Assembly: GCA_002333405.1 (NCBI GenBank)
Contig: DDBH01000010.1
Span: 44,555 to 108,554, forward strand
DNA: 64,000 bases
Direction of reading: 5' to 3'
From: Micrococcales bacterium UBA2037
GTDB taxonomy: Bacteria; Actinomycetota; Actinomycetes; Actinomycetales; Microbacteriaceae
Shown here: positions 1 to 10,925 of the stretch, one piece after another
How the letters are laid out: the number at the start of each line of letters is the position of its first letter
Position numbering within the stretch: the stretch's first letter is position 1
Translations under genes and position numbers: made by a program
Notes under the pieces: generated by a model
Database searches by the model: none
What the model was told of the DNA's origin: nothing
The model's input: only the letters and a program-made list of their open reading frames with translations

Positions 1-201
1 CCAAAGACCGGAACAGCGGCCCATGACTGTGCGGACGAATTGCTAGAGGATTTCCTGCATCTCTACCTAGTGAACCGCGGAGTGCTGCTAACGCCTTTTC
101 ACAACATGGTGCTGATGTGTCCTGCGACCACCAAGGCGGACGTTGACCGCCACCAAGAAGTCTTCGAAGCTGCCATAAGCCAACTGGTTTCTGCCAGCTA
201 G
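1..201 (+). CDS. Class III aminotransferase, C-terminal fragment (glutamate-1-semialdehyde aminomutase-like)
   Basis: The reading frame is open from the first base and ends with TAG at 199-201, so only the last 66 residues are present. The stretch NRGVLLTPFHNMVLM followed by a DVDRH-x-EVF motif resembles the C-terminus of PLP-dependent class III aminotransferases, especially glutamate-1-semialdehyde 2,1-aminomutase and its actinobacterial relatives. The catalytic lysine and cofactor-binding region lie outside the window, so the substrate cannot be assigned. The gene reads towards tRNA-Arg, 76 bp downstream, and no terminator with a T-tract is visible between them. The superfamily call is fairly secure; the hemL-like assignment is tentative. 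Confidence 0.7.
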   Translation, partial: PKTGTAAHDCADELLEDFLHLYLVNRGVLLTPFHNMVLMCPATTKADVDRHQEVFEAAISQLVSAS

Positions 202-277
202 CGGCTTCGAGCATCAGCCTATGCCGAGGCTTGACCGCCTTGTGTAGACTGTGTGTTGCCTTACTGTCCAAGGCAAA

Positions 278-350
278 GCCCTCGTAGCTCAGTGGATAGA
301 GCAAGAGCCTTCTAATCTCTTGGTCGTAGGTTCGATTCCTACCGAGGGCG
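278..350 (+). tRNA. tRNA-Arg (anticodon TCT)
   Basis: A cloverleaf is visible: acceptor stem GCCCTCG (278-284) with CGAGGGC (343-349), discriminator G350, D-arm GCTC/GAGC, T-loop TTCGATT. The anticodon loop CTTCTAA places TCT at 311-313, which reads AGA/AGG. CCA is not encoded. The last pair of the anticodon stem is a C-T mismatch (C308 with T316), unusual but compatible with a tRNA. The decamer TGTGTAGACT at 241-250 is a plausible extended -10 element. Confidence 0.93.
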
Positions 351-407
351 CAATAATTTTCGGCTGGATTGGTTGTATAGTCTCGTAATCCGTTAAGGGG
401 AGATGCT

Positions 408-1691
408 ATGGCCGTCCGATACCGCAACTTTCAACCAGTTGACACCGATTCGCTGCTGACGCTCTGGGATCAAGCCCGGACAGCCGGCTACGCCCCTGTC
501 TACTCTCTCGCCGAAGTGCTCGCCTCTTGCAACCAAGACCATGCGATTACGGCATCTGATGGAGACCAAATCGTTGGCTTCGCTGTTGGCCGTACTGCTC
601 ACGAGCAGGGCTGGGTGGTGCTTCTTATGGTTTCTGATACCCATCAGGGTCAGGGCATAGGTGGAAGACTTTTGGGCGAACTCGAGATTGACATGGCCAA
701 AGCTGGCATCACCAAACTTTCCATGCTTGTAGCCGATGACGGAAAGAGCGGCGTCCTGGAAAAGGCCGGATTTGCCGACCTGAAGCACCTCAAATACTTT
801 GAACGCGAAGTCTCCGTGAGCGAGAAGGAGCGTGAAATCCTCACCAATCTCGGTGGACGGGTTTTGGCGCGCGACCTGTGGGGCAAGATCGCCGGCATGA
901 AAAATGAGAAGGAGATGCTCGAGCGACGTTTGGTTTTGCCGCTAGCCGACTCCAGATTGGCTGAGACTTTTGGCGTTGAACCACCAAAGGCCATTGTCCT
1001 GTTTGGACCTCCGGGAACAGGAAAAACGACTTTTGCCAAGGCAGTCGCTTCCCGACTCGACTGGCCCTTTATCGAGGTTTTTCCCTCACGACTGGCTGGC
1101 GACCCGAGCGGCCTGGCTGGTGGTCTACGTGAAGTTTTCAACACGGTAAACGAGCTAGAAAATGGGGTCGTCTTTATAGATGAGGTTGAAGAGATTGCTT
1201 CCAAGCGCAAGGGTGATCCACCATCGCCAACTCAAGGCGTGACCAACGAACTACTTAAGCTGATCCCAGCTTTTCGTGAGAAGCCGGGGCACCTGCTGGT
1301 GGTGGCAACCAACTACATCCGTGCCCTGGACGACGCCTTCTTGCGTCACGGCAGATTCGACTATGTGATTCCTATTGGTCTTCCGGATGAAGAGGCGCGT
1401 CGATCGATTTGGGGTCGGTATATTCCCGCTACGGCGCTACCGAATATCGATCTTGATGAATTGGTATCACGATCAGCTGGCTTCTCTCCGGCCGACATCG
1501 AGTATGCAGCTCGAAAGGCATCACAGCGAGCGCTAGAGCAGTCGGTCTATGAAGCTCAGGCAGACACTAGTGAGTCTTCAACCACGGCTACGCATCACTA
1601 CCTTTGGGCCATTGGCGACACTAGAAGAACAGTGAGCGACGAGATCATTGGTGAGTTTGAGCAAGACATTAAGAGCGTGGGAAGACTCTGA
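408..1691 (+). CDS. Fusion of a GNAT acetyltransferase domain and an AAA+ ATPase domain
   Basis: The 427-residue protein joins two domains. Residues 1 to about 135 look like a GNAT N-acetyltransferase: an N-terminal beta-alpha start, then the acetyl-CoA-binding segment HQGQGIGGRLL near residues 82-92, then an EKAGF motif. Residues from about 160 form an AAA+ ATPase with Walker A GPPGTGKTT (200-208), Walker B VVFIDE (254-259), a sensor-1-like VVATN and an arginine-finger region RHGRFD (313-318), followed by a helical lid. The ATPase part resembles FtsH/CDC48-type AAA modules but has no protease or membrane segment. The ATG follows GGGGAG with good spacing. The gene stands alone between tRNA-Arg and a convergent helicase gene. 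The acetylation substrate and any ATP-driven remodelling target are unknown; both domain calls are confident. Confidence 0.85.
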   Translation: MAVRYRNFQPVDTDSLLTLWDQARTAGYAPVYSLAEVLASCNQDHAITASDGDQIVGFAVGRTAHEQGWVVLLMVSDTHQGQGIGGRLLGELEIDMAKAGITKLSMLVADDGKSGVLEKAGFADLKHLKYFEREVSVSEKEREILTNLGGRVLARDLWGKIAGMKNEKEMLERRLVLPLADSRLAETFGVEPPKAIVLFGPPGTGKTTFAKAVASRLDWPFIEVFPSRLAGDPSGLAGGLREVFNTVNELENGVVFIDEVEEIASKRKGDPPSPTQGVTNELLKLIPAFREKPGHLLVVATNYIRALDDAFLRHGRFDYVIPIGLPDEEARRSIWGRYIPATALPNIDLDELVSRSAGFSPADIEYAARKASQRALEQSVYEAQADTSESSTTATHHYLWAIGDTRRTVSDEIIGEFEQDIKSVGRL

Positions 1692-1727
1692 GTAACTGGC
1701 CTATCCTCGCCCCTAAACCTGCAGTAC

Positions 1728-1748
1728 CGGGTCCCAATAGGTGACCCG
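1728..1748. terminator. Possible hairpin between convergent genes
   Basis: CGGGTC (1728-1733) and GACCCG (1743-1748) form a perfect 6-bp stem with a 9-base loop, in the 76-bp gap between the ends of the GNAT-AAA+ gene and the DEAD-box helicase gene. There is no T-tract on either side, so termination is only suggested by its position. Confidence 0.3.
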
Positions 1749-1767
1749 CTGGAACTGGCTCAATTGG

Positions 1768-3129
1768 CTACCTCGAATTTTGACGCTGACGCTGACCGCC
1801 CGTGGCACTTTGGGTCTTGGGTCTCGAGCCAGGGGTCCTGGACTGCTGAGTCTGACCCTTGCCAGACTCGCGCATTGCTCGCTTTCGCTGGGCATTTCGA
1901 CCAGTTGACTTGCCCGATGGTGTCGGCTTAGCTGCTGGGGGAGCCGGCTTCACGTATTCGGCAACTTCTCCAATCAGCGCAATCACCTGTGGTGATTTTT
2001 CAGTAACTGCCTGCGGTCTTACCGAGATTTTGGCTTTGCCCAGCAAGTCAGACAGGTCCTTACGCTGGGTTGGCAAAGATATGGTCACCACATCGCCTGC
2101 TGCTCCAGCCCTTGCTGTTCTTCCGGAGCGGTGCAGGTAGGCCTTGTGCTCAGCCGGAGGATCAACGTGAATCACCAGGTCTACTCCGTCAACGTGAACG
2201 CCTCTTGCTGCCACGTCTGTTGCTACTAACACCCGCGCTTTTCCAGCGCTAAACGCCTCCAGGTTTCGATCTCTGGCGGCCTGAGAGAGGTTTCCGTGCA
2301 GGTCAACGGCAGGTATGCCAGCCTGAGTGAGTGACCTGGCGAGTTTCTTGGCGTGGTGCTTGGTGCGCATGAACAGGATTCTTCTGCCTGTTCCGGAGGC
2401 CAAGGCGAACACCAGGGCCTTCTTTGCGTCTGCATCAGCAGCCTCAAACACGTGGTGGGTCATCTGGGCAACCGGGGAATTGGCATCGTCAACAGCGTGC
2501 ATAACCTGGTTCCGCAGGAACTTATCTACGAGTTTCTTCACTCCGTTATCCAAGGTGGCCGAGAACAACAGGCGCTGACCGGCTCTTGGGGTTGCATTCA
2601 AAATTCTGGTCACTCCAGGCAAGAAACCAAGGTCTGCCATGTGGTCGGCCTCATCCAATACGGTGATCTCAATGGCATCCAGCTTCAAAAGGCCCTGACC
2701 CATCAGGTCCTCCAGTCGGCCCGGGGTCGCCACGATGATATCGACACCATCCCGAAGAGCTTGAACCTGCTTGTTTTGAGATACTCCACCAAAAATGGTG
2801 GTGACCCTAAGGTTCATAGCAGCAGCCAACGGCTGGAGCGTATTGGTGATCTGTGTGGCTAGTTCCCTAGTCGGGGCTAACACCAAGCCTCTTGGCTTGC
2901 GAGCGCCCTGCCTATTGATTGCAGAAGTAGCAAGCCTGGCAACCATTGGAATTCCAAAGGCGAGGGTTTTGCCGGATCCGGTTTTGCCTCTGCCCAGCAC
3001 ATCCTTACCGGCCAGAGTGTCTGGAAGCGAGTCAACTTGAATGGGGAACGGTGAGTCAATGCCCTGTGCGCTTAGTGCAGCGGCAATCTGGGCTGGCACG
3101 CCAAGGTCAAGGAAAGTCTTTGAAGACAT
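1768..3129 (-). CDS. DEAD-box ATP-dependent RNA helicase
   Basis: A full DEAD-box helicase core is present: Q motif with PFPIQ, Walker A-like GRGKTGSGKT, PTRELA, a TPGR motif, DEAD in VLDEADHMADLGF, SAT, and the second RecA domain with VATDVAARGVHVDGV and HRSGRTARAG. The C-terminal tail of about 80 residues is basic and low in complexity (K/R/Q/S/T-rich), as is usual for RNA-binding extensions. Such enzymes unwind RNA duplexes during ribosome assembly or mRNA turnover. I chose the ATG at 3129 (MSSKTFLDLG) because family members start just before this segment. Alternatives upstream are an ATG at 3159 and a TTG at 3186, and no start has a clearly superior ribosome-binding site. It is transcribed alone. 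The family is certain; the subgroup (RhlE- or DeaD-like) is not. Confidence 0.92.
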   Translation of the reverse strand: MSSKTFLDLGVPAQIAAALSAQGIDSPFPIQVDSLPDTLAGKDVLGRGKTGSGKTLAFGIPMVARLATSAINRQGARKPRGLVLAPTRELATQITNTLQPLAAAMNLRVTTIFGGVSQNKQVQALRDGVDIIVATPGRLEDLMGQGLLKLDAIEITVLDEADHMADLGFLPGVTRILNATPRAGQRLLFSATLDNGVKKLVDKFLRNQVMHAVDDANSPVAQMTHHVFEAADADAKKALVFALASGTGRRILFMRTKHHAKKLARSLTQAGIPAVDLHGNLSQAARDRNLEAFSAGKARVLVATDVAARGVHVDGVDLVIHVDPPAEHKAYLHRSGRTARAGAAGDVVTISLPTQRKDLSDLLGKAKISVRPQAVTEKSPQVIALIGEVAEYVKPAPPAAKPTPSGKSTGRNAQRKRAMRESGKGQTQQSRTPGSRPKTQSATGGQRQRQNSR

Positions 3130-3593
3130 AAGGTAATTACTTTCATGTGAATTTTGCATCACTTTTGAGCCCAAGTTTTTGGGCAAATGGCGAAGACATC
3201 GATGGATGTATTCGTTCGCCGAAGGAAAAGATTAACCACAGATTCGTGGGGGTCGTTCTACGACGCTGAGCAGTGGTTTAGAACTGTCTCAATAGAAGTC
3301 TAGGGGAGTAATCCAAAAAGCCATAGGGGCAATTACAAACGGGTTATCAAAATGGCAGCGGACATGTTCCTTCAGGAGAATTAATCTGGAGCTAGCTTTA
3401 GGTTCGGCTGTAAATCAAGCGGCTGTAGCTAGTCAGATGTTTATGGTGCGCCATTGATCTGCCTAACTGTGCGTAGGCTGTAAGCAGCACAGCTTGTGCA
3501 AGTCGCCGTTAGCTGATCAGATCCAATCTCCACTTTTTTCAACGACGCGAACATTTGCTGCTTACTCGGCAAGCATGGAAGAGATCGTCAACG
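3130..3593. other. Intergenic region without a recognisable gene
   Basis: This is the longest gene-free stretch in the window, about 460 bp between the divergent starts of the helicase gene and a membrane-protein gene. It must hold both promoters and possibly a long leader for the helicase. I see only short perfect hairpins (GTCGT-TCT-ACGAC at 3252-3264; GCACA-GCT-TGTGC at 3487-3499) and a 10-codon open frame that is not convincing. No tRNA, repeat or known riboswitch is apparent. Confidence 0.5.
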
Positions 3594-4208
3594 ATGTTTA
3601 GTAAAAGCACCGACAGTGTAAATCGCCCGAGACGATCCGGCCCACTGGGTCTGGCATCTCTGTTTTTCTACAAGAGATCGAACCTGGTCACCGCGTCGCT
3701 GGCAACCTCAGTCTTTGCTGGCTACCTGGTCTTCTTCCTAACAGGCAAGGGGACCGCTTTTGAAGTCGTCGACAGCACTGTTAGGTCGCTAGGAACGTCG
3801 TTGGGCTTTGGCCAGGCGGAGATCCTTGCCTTCCTTGCAGAGCGTTCCGATGAGATGATCAATGCCTACATCAACTTCAATCAGGTTTGGGACACTCTCT
3901 TTGGTTTGATCTACGGGGTCATGTATGTGGCCTGGGTGTCGTTGTTGTTTAGGCCATATTCGCATAAGTTTGGGATTTTGAACCTGCTCCCATTTGGTCA
4001 AGTTGTCCTTGATTGGGTTGAGAACTTCGCACTAGCCGCTTTGTCAAACCAGTACCTTGCCGACGGCTCAATTTCTTCGTCCACCGCGCTACTGGCCTCA
4101 ACAGCCTCCGCTATCAAGTGGGTATTTTCGCTACTGGTTTATGGAGTGATTTTGGTTGGCATTGTCATGCGGATAGTACGGGCACTGAAGTTGCGCAGCC
4201 AGCGCTAG
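3594..4208 (+). CDS. Uncharacterised multi-pass membrane protein
   Basis: The predicted protein has 204 residues from ATG 3594, which is preceded by GGAAGAG at suitable distance; a TTG at 3555 would add 13 residues but has no ribosome-binding site. About four hydrophobic segments are visible: one near residue 40 (ending in VFFLTG), one around the FGLIYGVMYVAWVSLLF stretch, a weaker one around FGQVVLDWVENFALAAL, and a last one near the C-terminus (VFSLLVYGVILVGIVM), followed by a basic tail. The N-terminus is hydrophilic and basic. I recognise no family. It reads alone towards a convergent small gene 22 bp away. Confidence 0.65.
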   Translation: MFSKSTDSVNRPRRSGPLGLASLFFYKRSNLVTASLATSVFAGYLVFFLTGKGTAFEVVDSTVRSLGTSLGFGQAEILAFLAERSDEMINAYINFNQVWDTLFGLIYGVMYVAWVSLLFRPYSHKFGILNLLPFGQVVLDWVENFALAALSNQYLADGSISSSTALLASTASAIKWVFSLLVYGVILVGIVMRIVRALKLRSQR

Positions 4209-4230
4209 AACCATTTCGCCGGAAGCAGCC

Positions 4231-4482
4231 TTAGCAGCAGTCGGAAGCCGGCGAGAGGGTTAGCAAATTCTTGGAAGCAGCTAGTTCACCCTTGGCATTG
4301 TCTCGTGATTTCACGAGCACTGCATCGGGGTAGAAGCCATCAGGGTAAGTGGGGCAGACTGCCGCGTAGCCATTGTCACGCTTGAGGATGTGACCGGCAA
4401 AGTCTTTCTGCTCCATGAAAGCTTCGGCCGCTTCGATGCTTTCAAACGGTTTTGCGCACTTGGTGTAATTCCATTCACTCAT
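4231..4482 (-). CDS. Small hypothetical protein ending in Cys-Cys
   Basis: An 83-residue acidic protein from ATG 4482 (a second ATG at 4497 would add five residues, but GAG sits better before 4482). It starts with MSEWNYTKCAKPFESIEAAEAFM, shortened here to MSEWNYTKC, and ends in SDCC. No signal peptide or transmembrane segment is seen. The segment ESIEAAEAFMEQKDFAGHI looks like a compact alpha/beta fold and may be related to small domains of unknown function. Two internal cysteines and the terminal pair could bind metal or form disulphides; that is only a guess. It has its own upstream spacer of about 50 bp to the next gene. Confidence 0.55.
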   Translation of the reverse strand: MSEWNYTKCAKPFESIEAAEAFMEQKDFAGHILKRDNGYAAVCPTYPDGFYPDAVLVKSRDNAKGELAASKNLLTLSPASDCC

Positions 4483-4535
4483 ACACTCAGCATACATAGA
4501 TGAGTGTCTATTTATTGCACGAACTTGCCAGAAAG

Positions 4536-5165
4536 CTAATTAATGGCATCAAAGAACATATAGACGCCAAGCAGGGTTAGCGCCAATCCACCAATCCCGC
4601 GGAAGGTTGCCAGTCTGTCGGCGGAGGATGACAGCCAATCCCTGGCCTTTCCTGCTGCAATCGCATAGGCCGAGTCGCTGGTGACACCAATCACAAGAAA
4701 CAACGCACCCAAGAACAGCATCTGCAGCGTAATGTTTCCGGCCTCCGGGTTGATAAAGCTCGGAAGCACCGCAATGAAAAAGATCAGGGTTTTGGCATTC
4801 GTGATGCCCACTACAACCGAGTCTCCGAATATTCTTCGCCTGCTCGGGGTTTTATCGAGCCCTGATTCCGCGGTTTTTTTGCGGTCTAAAATTCCTTTGA
4901 TGCCGAGGTAGGTCACCATCGCCGCACCCAAGATTTGGATCATAAAGAAGATTTCGTCAGACTGCATAATCAGCGCCCCGAGGCCGAGCGAAACGAAGAG
5001 AATTTGGATGCCAACGCCAAAACCATTGCCAAAAACACTCAGGACTGCCGCCTTGGTTCCTAGAACCAGAGCACGACCAATTGCATAGAGAACGCTTGGC
5101 CCTGGGATCAGAATTATGACTATCGAGAGCAGCAGGAAACCAATGATGTTAGAGGTGGTCGGCAC
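4536..5165 (-). CDS. LysE/RhtB-family amino-acid exporter
   Basis: The 209-residue protein has the N-terminal signature of LysE-type translocators (hydrophobic segment, then IPGPSVLYAIGRAL) followed by five more hydrophobic segments, with a basic loop DRKKTAES in the middle. The family exports amino acids or related small molecules through the cytoplasmic membrane, usually driven by the proton gradient. Length matches the family (about 205-215). It lies 24 bp downstream of the DoxX-like gene on the same strand and could be the last gene of the argG-deoD run. Its substrate cannot be read from the sequence; proximity to argG makes a basic amino acid conceivable but unproven. Confidence 0.85.
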   Translation of the reverse strand: MPTTSNIIGFLLLSIVIILIPGPSVLYAIGRALVLGTKAAVLSVFGNGFGVGIQILFVSLGLGALIMQSDEIFFMIQILGAAMVTYLGIKGILDRKKTAESGLDKTPSRRRIFGDSVVVGITNAKTLIFFIAVLPSFINPEAGNITLQMLFLGALFLVIGVTSDSAYAIAAGKARDWLSSSADRLATFRGIGGLALTLLGVYMFFDAIN

Positions 5166-5189
5166 TCAAGGAATGCTACTCCGATAAAG

Positions 5190-5594
5190 CTACTTTGAGC
5201 GCTTCCCAAGGAGTCGGTTCGCGCCGGTTGCATAGATCGCCCAGAGCACCAAAACCGGCTGAAAAAACAGCCTTATGAATCGAGCTTGGTCGGTGTCTAA
5301 TCCGAACGCATCAATGCCGTTTAGCCACTGCGATATGTTCCCCGGAAAAATTGCAATGAAAAATGCGGCCGTAGCCAACCCGACCCAAGCGCGGTAGCGC
5401 CAGAGAGTGATGAGGGCCAAGCCCAGAGCGATCTCAACCACTCCCGAGGCGATTACAACAAAGTCCGCATCCAGTGGCAGCCAGGTGGGAACCTGGGCCT
5501 GAAATTCTGCCCTGGCAGTGGTTAGGTGGGAAATCCCCGCGGACGTCAGTGCATAGCCCAGGAGCAGCTGCAGTGCAATCCTCACGTACTTCAC
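5190..5594 (-). CDS. DoxX-like small membrane protein
   Basis: A 134-residue protein with four predicted transmembrane helices: residues 5-22, about 45-63, 70-85 and 105-122. The loops carry an SAGISHLTTAR motif early and the FPGNISQWLNG segment between helices 3 and 4, which is typical of DoxX/MauE-like proteins. The biochemical role of such single-gene members is mostly unknown, although some relate to redox homeostasis. The ATG overlaps the stop of deoD by 4 nt (5591-5594), pointing to translational coupling with the nucleoside phosphorylase gene. The family assignment is moderately confident. Confidence 0.75.
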   Translation of the reverse strand: MKYVRIALQLLLGYALTSAGISHLTTARAEFQAQVPTWLPLDADFVVIASGVVEIALGLALITLWRYRAWVGLATAAFFIAIFPGNISQWLNGIDAFGLDTDQARFIRLFFQPVLVLWAIYATGANRLLGKRSK

Positions 5595-6286
5595 TGGCTT
5601 GCCGCCAATGCAATTTCAACCATGTCCCTGAAGCCACTTTCACGCTCTTCGGAAGAGGTCTGGGCAGAGCCATCCATCATGTCTGACACTGTAACAACGC
5701 TCAGGGCCTTTCGGCCAAAGCGTGCCGCCAACGTATAGAGCTGATTGGTCTCCATTTCAAGCGCCAGAATGCCATACCGCTTCCACTGCTCTAGTGAATC
5801 CGTGGCGTCGTAGAACAGGTCGCCCGAAGCGATGCCTCCAACGTGGAAATTGATCTGCATGTCGCGAGCCTTGGCAACTGCTTTTTCAAGCATCTCGTAG
5901 TTAGCACTGGGTGCGAAGTCGAGCCCGTTGGTTGCGCGCCGGTTGATGTTGGAGTCTGTTGAAGCCGTCATCGCGATTACAACGTCGCGTAGCTTGGTTG
6001 GTGCTAGGCCTCCCGAAGTGCCAACGCGAATTGCCTTTTCGACCCCGTATTGTTCGAAGAGTTCGTGGGCGTAGATTCCAATCGAGGGTGCGCCCATGCC
6101 GGTGCCCTGAACCGAAATCTCTCTTCCCTGATAGGTGCCCGTGAAGCCGAGCATGTTTCGCACGCTCGAATAGCAAACCGGGTTCTCCAGGAAGGTTTCA
6201 GCAATCCACTTGGCACGAAGCGGGTCTCCCGGAAGCAGAATGGTCTTCGCTATTTGTCCGGGCTCTGCTGAGATGTGAACAGACAC
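5591..6286 (-). CDS. deoD: Purine-nucleoside phosphorylase (DeoD type)
   Basis: The 231-residue protein opens with MSVHISAEPGQIAKTILLPGDPLRAKWIA, of which ILLPGDPLRAKWI is the diagnostic phosphate-binding start of DeoD. Later GTGMGAPSIGIYAHEL, RVGTSGG and EMETNQLYTLA (ribose/purine-binding Glu-Met-Glu) follow in order, and SVVTVSD contributes the catalytic Asp. The hexameric enzyme splits purine (deoxy)ribonucleosides with phosphate in nucleoside salvage. Length is close to the usual 235. It starts with GTG directly after the argG stop codon (no gap) and overlaps the DoxX-like gene, so the three genes are probably one transcript. The function is well supported. Confidence 0.96.
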   Translation of the reverse strand: MSVHISAEPGQIAKTILLPGDPLRAKWIAETFLENPVCYSSVRNMLGFTGTYQGREISVQGTGMGAPSIGIYAHELFEQYGVEKAIRVGTSGGLAPTKLRDVVIAMTASTDSNINRRATNGLDFAPSANYEMLEKAVAKARDMQINFHVGGIASGDLFYDATDSLEQWKRYGILALEMETNQLYTLAARFGRKALSVVTVSDMMDGSAQTSSEERESGFRDMVEIALAASQ

Positions 6287-9296
<3,010 letters not shown>

Positions 9297-9387
9297 TGCG
9301 GCTTCCTTTCAACCCCATGATTCTAGTTCGCAAGCGCGGCGGTTCGACATGGTTCGGTCGGGGAAGCTACTGGCAAGAAAAGGCCTC

Positions 9388-9882
9388 TTAGCGGGCCTTC
9401 CAGACCTGGGGAGCGAAGCGCTTTAGAACGTAGTTTTCGAACAGGCCAATTAGGTTGTAGAGCACGATCGAAACCAGCGTTATCACAACGATATAGGCCC
9501 AAACCTCATTCGTTTTTGCCCGTCCAACCGCAGAAATGATTCCATAGCCAATTCCCTGGCCGGTTGCCAGCCATTCAACAAGCAAGGCGCCAGTTATAGC
9601 ACCCGGAACCGAAATCTTCACCGCAGCAAAGAACGATGGCAACGAACTTGGAAATGCCACATAGCGCAGGACGGCCAGTTTGTTGGCTCCATAGACAGTG
9701 GCCACATCCAGAGTTGCAGCGGAGGCCGACCTGAGCCCAAAGACGATGTTCACTAGCGCCCGAAACAGCACGACGATCGCACCCATTACTGCCACCGTTA
9801 CCTGCTCCCTGCCAAAGATCAGAATCAGAATCGGAGCCATGGCAATCAGTGGCACTGACCGAAGCAGCATCGCGATTGGCAT
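9388..9882 (-). pseudogene. C-terminal remnant of an ABC transporter permease (SsuC/TauC/ThiX-like)
   Basis: The 164 residues correspond to the second half of a binding-protein-dependent permease: LLRSVPLIAMAPILILIFG, the cytoplasmic EAA-type loop (ATVYGANKLAVLRYVAFPSSLPSFF) and the LLVEWLATGQGIGYGI segment, then the last helix. Family members have about 250-280 residues; about 90-100 N-terminal residues are missing. The same frame continues upstream of ATG 9882 with recognisable permease-like residues (LFRSVEQAL) as far as about 9924, exactly where agmatine deiminase ends, and then runs into that gene out of frame. No ATPase or binding-protein gene is nearby. I interpret it as a fragment left by a deletion. 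A functional short product is possible but unlikely. Confidence 0.75.
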
Positions 9883-9923
9883 CAGGGCTTGTTCGACTGA
9901 TCTAAAGAGCGTGAAATTTGCCT

Positions 9924-10925
9924 TTAGCTGGCAGGTTGCTGCTGTGTTATGCAGTGAATTCCGCCACCGCGAGCAAAAAGCTCCCTGGCATCGACCAAAA
10001 TAATGTCTCGCCCCGGATAGCAGTCGCGAAGAATCGACCGGGCTTCCTGGTCGTTTTTATCCTGAAAAGAACCAAGCAACACAGCGCCATTTAGGACGTA
10101 ATGGTTGATGTAGCTGTAGTCAACAAAGCCGCCGTCATCCTTCAGGGTCTCGGGGGCAGGAACACTTATCAGCTCAAGGCCGGAACTGATTAGCTGCTCA
10201 CGAACTTCACGGCTAACCGGATAGTCGGGGTGGTTCTGGTCCTGTTGATCGTGGTAGATCACTCTGCCATCAGGGGCAAAGCAGGCAACTATGTCCACAT
10301 GTCCCCGGGTTCCAAATTCGTCGTAGTCTCTGGTCAGGCCGCGCTTTAGCCAAATGAATTCCTCAGCTCCAATGGTGCGTTTTAGCTCTGCTTCGACCTG
10401 AGCTTTGCTCCAGCCGGGATTGCGCCCGTTATCTAGCTGCACGGTTTCAGTTAGCAAGACCTTGCCCTGACCGTTGAAGTGGATCCCTCCGCCCTCGTTC
10501 ACCATCTTGCTGTCGATAACTGGAACACCCACGCTGTTAGCAATCTTGGTAGCGAGCAAATTGTCGTTTTCGTAGCTTGCCCATGCTTGTCCGCCCCAGC
10601 CGTTGAACACCCAATTGACAGCGGCCAAGGCGCCATCAGTGGTCCTCACGAATGTTGGGCCGCTGTCCCTGATCCAGGCGTCGTCCAGAACTGACTCAAG
10701 GGTTTCAATTTGGGCAGAAAGCAACTTGCTGGCAGTCGAAAGGTCTTCAGGATGAACAATCACCGTCACTTTTTCGAACTCAGACGCGGCATTTGCAACG
10801 TTGGCCCACGTCTGCCTGGCAACCTCTTGGTCTTGGGCGCTCTCACCGAGGGTGTATCCGGAGTGTGGAAAGGCTAGCCATGTTTGTTCATGGGCTTCCC
10901 ACTCGGCAGGCATTAGATGGGTCAT
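9924..10925 (-). CDS. aguA: Agmatine deiminase
   Basis: The 333-residue protein matches the porphyromonas-type peptidyl-arginine deiminase / agmatine deiminase fold: MPAEWEAHEQTWLAFPH at the start, DDAWIRDSGPTF, NEGGGIHFNGQG, GHVDIVACF and the C-terminal GGGIHCITQQQP with the nucleophilic cysteine at residue 325. The enzyme hydrolyses agmatine to N-carbamoylputrescine and ammonia. Its start ATG overlaps the amidase stop by 4 nt, so the two are translated together and catalyse consecutive steps. Length is slightly below the usual 340-370 but all motifs are present. The downstream gene is the truncated permease. Confidence 0.95.
   Translation of the reverse strand: MTHLMPAEWEAHEQTWLAFPHSGYTLGESAQDQEVARQTWANVANAASEFEKVTVIVHPEDLSTASKLLSAQIETLESVLDDAWIRDSGPTFVRTTDGALAAVNWVFNGWGGQAWASYENDNLLATKIANSVGVPVIDSKMVNEGGGIHFNGQGKVLLTETVQLDNGRNPGWSKAQVEAELKRTIGAEEFIWLKRGLTRDYDEFGTRGHVDIVACFAPDGRVIYHDQQDQNHPDYPVSREVREQLISSGLELISVPAPETLKDDGGFVDYSYINHYVLNGAVLLGSFQDKNDQEARSILRDCYPGRDIILVDARELFARGGGIHCITQQQPAS

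Noticed and set aside
3231..3239. TTAACCACA, similar to a DnaA box
   Set aside because: One mismatch from consensus and alone; not enough to claim DnaA binding.
3352..3384. Mini-frame of 10 codons that might be a leader peptide upstream of the membrane-protein gene
   Set aside because: There is no ribosome-binding site, no codon pattern typical of attenuators and no terminator structure after it.
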